Source: Daucus carota subsp. sativus (taxonomy: Eukaryota > Streptophyta > Magnoliopsida > Apiales > Apiaceae). From it: a stretch of DNA of 64,000 nucleotides. The notes beneath the pieces are model-generated. The model was given only the letters and a program-made list of their open reading frames with translations, had not been told where the DNA came from and ran no database searches. The stretch is taken from the NCBI RefSeq assembly GCF_001625215.2, contig NC_030389.2:32601454-32665453 (forward strand), given 5' to 3'. Both the position numbers and the translations under genes were made by a program. This document shows, one piece after another, positions 60,206 to 64,000 of this stretch. Numbering within the stretch: position 1 is the first letter of the stretch; the number at the start of each line of letters is the position of its first letter.

Positions 60206-61618
60206 TAAGGTTCATATGTGTTTTGTTGAAAGGCGGAAAAGCTTGTGAAATACTACTGATTTTATGGATCCTGCTTGCACAAAATTAAGTTAATAAATGT
60301 TGTCGTTTTATATGGACAGTTGCTTGATGACTGTGGTCTGTATGTATTGGCCTTTGAGATATTCGCAAGGTTAAGTAGGTACGGGTTTGTTACTTTGTTT
60401 GGCCTCTTGAGGTCACCTTACCATCTTTATTTAAGTATCTATCTCATCTCCTACTTGAGATAGTTAGAAGTTTTGAAAAAATTTGAAAGAGTACAAAATT
60501 GCTACGATAAGATTTGAGAAAAAATTGAGGATGTGAGAGAATGGAGCATTCCATCTCAAATGGAATGGGTGATATTTAGCATATGATGTAGGGAATGGAA
60601 TGGAGAAAAAAATGAAATTTCTTCAAAATCATCTATAAGATAGTTCATTTTTCATTCCATTCCTTCCAGAATCATTCACCCCAACCAAACACAACATAAG
60701 AGAACGGGAAGACACGTGCCCCTAATTTTTTTTCTACATTTTCCCATCATTCTAAAATTTATGAAATTACAGAAGTACCTCCTGAATATTAAAAAATATA
60801 TAAATGTTTTTCGAAAATTTGTTTCGTGCCCTCCTAAGAAAATATTTATAAATTCGCCCCTGACGTCCCCGGGTATAGTTTGCACTTGGACTGAGGCTTG
60901 ATACGTGCGGTAAAATTGCAGGAGACCGGTAAGAACAAAGGGTCTTGCCATGTTTTTTTTGGTTACGACCAGTGGTCCAGTCGTTGTATACTTTGGAGGG
61001 TGTGCGAATTTCTATTCTAGATGCATGGTGTACTAAAAAAATTAAAGAAAAGGATACCAGGATTATGGGTTGTTTAAATGTGGACTGTTGTATATTTCGG
61101 GCACAAGTAACATGTTCTAAATGGGGTTGGTATGCTAATTCTAAGGCTTTTTTCTGAATTATAATAATCTTCATTTCAAGTTTGCTGCTACAAAAGTAGG
61201 AATGCATATGAATTAACTAATTAAGTAGATGCTGATTTTTGTTTCGTTAAACGATAAGCAAATAGAGTAGTACTTGCTAAGGTAGTACATTGCTTAGCAA
61301 GGCAATCCTATTATTTCTCTGATTGTAGTTTTATCGAGGCTACTGCCCCATCTGAGGTGGTCTCTCTTTGTATGAGGGATTTAAATGAATGAAAGTAATC
61401 TTTTTTCTTGTCAAAAAAAAAGAGTACGTAGGTTGCTTGTTTGATTACGTATACTTGCATATTTGGATAAAAATCGCACGCAATCGTAATTTTCTATATT
61501 CATGTACTCGAACAATTTCTGTCCACGTATAAAATCGGGTCATGTTTCTAAAGCTAAGTTAAATTAAATTCCGTATTTAATCATTTTTGAACTTTTGAGT
61601 CAGATATTGAGTATATTA
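60206..61618. other. Spacer with repeat relics
   Basis: 60713-60866 is a truncated copy of the hAT-type MITE at 51267. A segment ending TTTTTTCTTGTCAAAAAAAAA (about 61230-61421) looks like a LINE 3' tail on the plus strand. The short ORFs are not convincing genes. Confidence 0.45.
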
Positions 61619-62014
61619 GAGCATCTCCAGCAGAGTCCTACAATGTGACTTAAATATATAATAAAATATGCATTTTTTAAGGGATTACTACATTATTTTT
61701 TAAGGGATTACTACATTTTATTGGACGGGAACTCCAACAGCATTCTATTTGTATTCCCTATTATTATTATAACATTATATTCAACTTGTAAGTAGGAGAG
61801 AGAAATAAGGGGAAAAGGGGGGAAAGGAGAGAAATGGATATTTTATTGTTCAAAATAGTATGAGGAATGGTTCCACAATCCTTAAAAATGAGGAATGAAG
61901 TGGGCATCCTAACTTTTTAAGGAACCGCTAGGATTCTGCTGGAGTTGTGTTTTATGTCATATTTCTTATTATAATAGCTTAAGACACCATATAGCTAAGC
62001 TGCTGGAAATGCTC
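61619..62014. mobile_element. Tourist-like MITE, 396 bp
   Basis: GAGCATCTCCAGCAG and CTGCTGGAAATGCTC form the TIRs, with TTA target duplications (61616-61618, 62015-62017). It is the same family as 1130-1491. Confidence 0.85.
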
Positions 62015-62127
62015 TTAAGGAGTTTTTAAATGAGTATCTTATGGCTAGTCGGGATTTTATTTAAGATTTTTGATTGCACTTGGAAAAGATAATTACATAA
62101 AGCGGAAAAATTATTTATTTATTTTTT

Positions 62128-62212
62128 AACGTAGGAACCCGCAGTCATTACCTTTCGGGTGCGCACTGGGTAAACCCACGAGCTCACGCAATAGCCTGCA
62201 AACTGCGTGAAC
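62128..62212 (-). repeat. Fragment of a widespread plant repeat
   Basis: The segment GGAACCCGCAG...TTTCGGGTGCGCACTGGGTAAACCC is GC-rich against its surroundings and resembles a dispersed plant repeat often seen near SINE or LTR material. The class is uncertain. Confidence 0.4.
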
Positions 62213-62913
62213 AAAAAGAGGAAAAATTATTAGGCATATCTGGGATGACTTTTTTATGAAAATGATGAATTATTTCGAGAAAAAATAATTATATTTATAT
62301 AATATATTCAGAATTAATTATTTAATATATATTTATCATTCCAATTTACATATCAATGTTGATTTAGAATAATTGATTATTAATAATATGTCCATCTTAA
62401 AAGATGATGGACAATAAAAATCATAAAATGAGTCATATTTGCCAGATAACACAATAATGTTCCTGTGCGCCAAAATTTTAAAAATAAGCTAGAAAAATGA
62501 GGGTGTTGCTCTTCACTATCATAATTTTCAAGAAAAATGATCCCAAATAGTGGAGAAGATGGTCGTGACGTGTCATTTTGCAATATACTAGATTGTCTGA
62601 CGTATATCTTCTTTTTCTTCTTAACGCTATATGATCTAGCGTTTTGAAATTCTGAACACCAGATCGTGTTGTGTTTTGTTTCTAAAATGTTAGATCGTGT
62701 TGCGTTTTGTACATTTTTTTACACATAAACATAACACAATCTAGTGGTTTTGTCTAAAAAGTAGAATATTGGATTATCTGACGTTAATTATATTTGACGT
62801 CATTTATTTCAATACAACTATTTTGAGCATTATTTGTGGATTTTGTGTCACCCGGAGCCTTTTCTCGAAACTGATGGACAACCAAATCTTAAAGAGTCTT
62901 TCTAGTGTATGAC

Positions 62914-63302
62914 TAGAGCTGTAATTCGAGTCGAGCGGCTCGCGAACTCACCTGGCTCAAACTCGTTTAACTAGGCTCAAATAAGCTGAGCTCAGGCAAA
63001 GGTTCCGACTCGTTTAATTAAACGAGCCGGCTCGACTCGACTCGTGAAATTAAACGAGCCGAGTTCGGGGAGAGGTTTAGATCGATTAAGTGTAAAATTA
63101 AACGAACCGGCTCGCCCGACTCGCTAAAACCGGCTCGTTTAGCTAAATGAGACGGCTCGACTCGACTCGTGCAATTAAACGAGTCGAGTTCGGGCAGGGA
63201 TTTAGGCTCGATTAGTTAAACGAGCTGGCTCGGCGCGATTAACTTCGGCTCGGATTACGTCCGGCTTGAAACTCGGCTCGCTCGGCCCGAATTACACCCC
63301 TA
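62914..63302. mobile_element. hAT-type MITE, 389 bp, rich in CGAGC words
   Basis: TIRs TAGAGCTGTAATTCG and (complement) TAGGGGTGTAATTCGGG carry an exact 8-bp target duplication TGTATGAC (62906-62913 and 63303-63310). The interior consists of GGCTCG/AAACGAGCC/TCGACTCG repeats on both strands. Confidence 0.9.
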
Positions 63303-63310
63303 TGTATGAC

Positions 63311-64000
63311 CATAGGCACACATTATACACTAAATTTGATGAGTTTGGTGGATTTTCTTTGGTAGACTTGGTGTAAATGCAGGGGTCATCCTTATTTATG
63401 ATTAGATGACTACTAAAAATGCATCAAACTCGTAGGAGGTTTTTTTTTTTTTTGACGTAAACTAATGGGAGTTAGTGCTTATTGTGTGTCCATAGACACA
63501 CCGAATCTTAAAACACCAAAATCTTAATATAAAGCAATTTCATGATAACGTTCATGTATATGCATAAATACTTAAAAATAAGCAGACCAACAAAAATTTA
63601 TTTTTCCATTTCTAGTATTTTTATTTTTCCATTTTTAGTATGCCACCGGTCATTTACATAATTATTTCAGAAATAAGTTAAGACCGACAACATTGTGACA
63701 ACTCAATAAGTCGGTCAGAATAATATAGTCCGTTCCCGTGTTTCACCTTGGTATGAGATCGGAGTTAGATCCCTGTAAATTCAAATCCCCCACACTTGGT
63801 CAATACGAAACAATGACTTTCAACTCTCCACTTTCGTGATTCGACGTACAACATAGAGACAGGTGCTGCTCTGTTTGTAATTGATGAACACAAGCAAAAT
63901 TCAAAGACATTTTTCGAAGATATAGCAGAATAAATGATGCTCTTGGTTCTTAGCTGTGCAGGTCACCAATTTGTGATTCAGAGCAAGCCCCTCAAGATGT
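63311..64000. other. Right end of the window, no firm gene
   Basis: A splice-acceptor-like GCTGTGCAG at about 63954-63962 followed by less AT-rich sequence could begin an exon that leaves the window. Nothing is firm. Confidence 0.3.

Noticed and set aside
60767..61207. 146-aa minus-strand ORF
   Set aside because: It overlaps an hAT-MITE relic and AT-rich sequence; no domain or composition support.

Overview
The window is nuclear DNA of a flowering plant. It is AT-rich and full of nested transposons, with a few ordinary eudicot genes: NIMIN, two 3-ketoacyl-CoA synthases, FLX-like, CONSTANS-like and an rbcS relic. The species cannot be read from the sequence; gene style and transposon families suggest an asterid, which is inference only.

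Left third (1-23.5 kb). A small NIMIN-type NPR1-interactor gene lies at 356-640 (-). After a Tourist-like MITE comes a Stowaway-like MITE whose two ends are now 21.9 kb apart (1574 and 23488), because its internal (TA)n tract received two insertions: a 1.6 kb TIR element (1751-3362) and a giant 19.9 kb TIR element (3420-23325). The giant element is the centrepiece. It is a Mutator-like (MULE) element with imperfect TIRs, a gene running inward from each end as in maize MuDR, and two further genes between them. They are (i) a 14-exon gene for a ULP/SUMO-protease-like protein of about 941 aa with an intact His-Asp-Cys triad (+); (ii) a 104-aa orphan gene with its own TATA box (-); (iii) a large multi-exon gene with a plant-transposon/gag-like N-terminal domain and internally duplicated exons (+); (iv) a 4-exon FAR1/MULE transposase of 827 aa (-). 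All exon phases were checked by hand; (i) and (iv) are open throughout. Introns and spacers carry element-specific minisatellites (130/261, 173, 176 and 201 bp) and a dispersed palindrome-like motif.

Middle (24-35 kb). Two intronless KCS genes of very-long-chain fatty acid elongation stand in tandem (25022-26533 and 28262-29752, +), followed by a FLX-like coiled-coil gene (30918-32006, -) whose 5' UTR is probably split by a 2.7 kb intron containing an hAT-type MITE.

Right half (35-64 kb). This is mostly transposon debris: a 5'-truncated LINE with a 15-bp target duplication (39807-47748) interrupted by a 4.66 kb non-autonomous CACTA element, a second 1.1 kb CACTA, a retroposon with 16-bp target duplications, a third TIR element sitting in (TA)n, and several MITEs. 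Host genes here are a CONSTANS-like B-box/CCT gene (52166-53973, +), a broken rbcS copy (55591-55985) and a possible small acidic Trp-rich gene (57093-57368, -).
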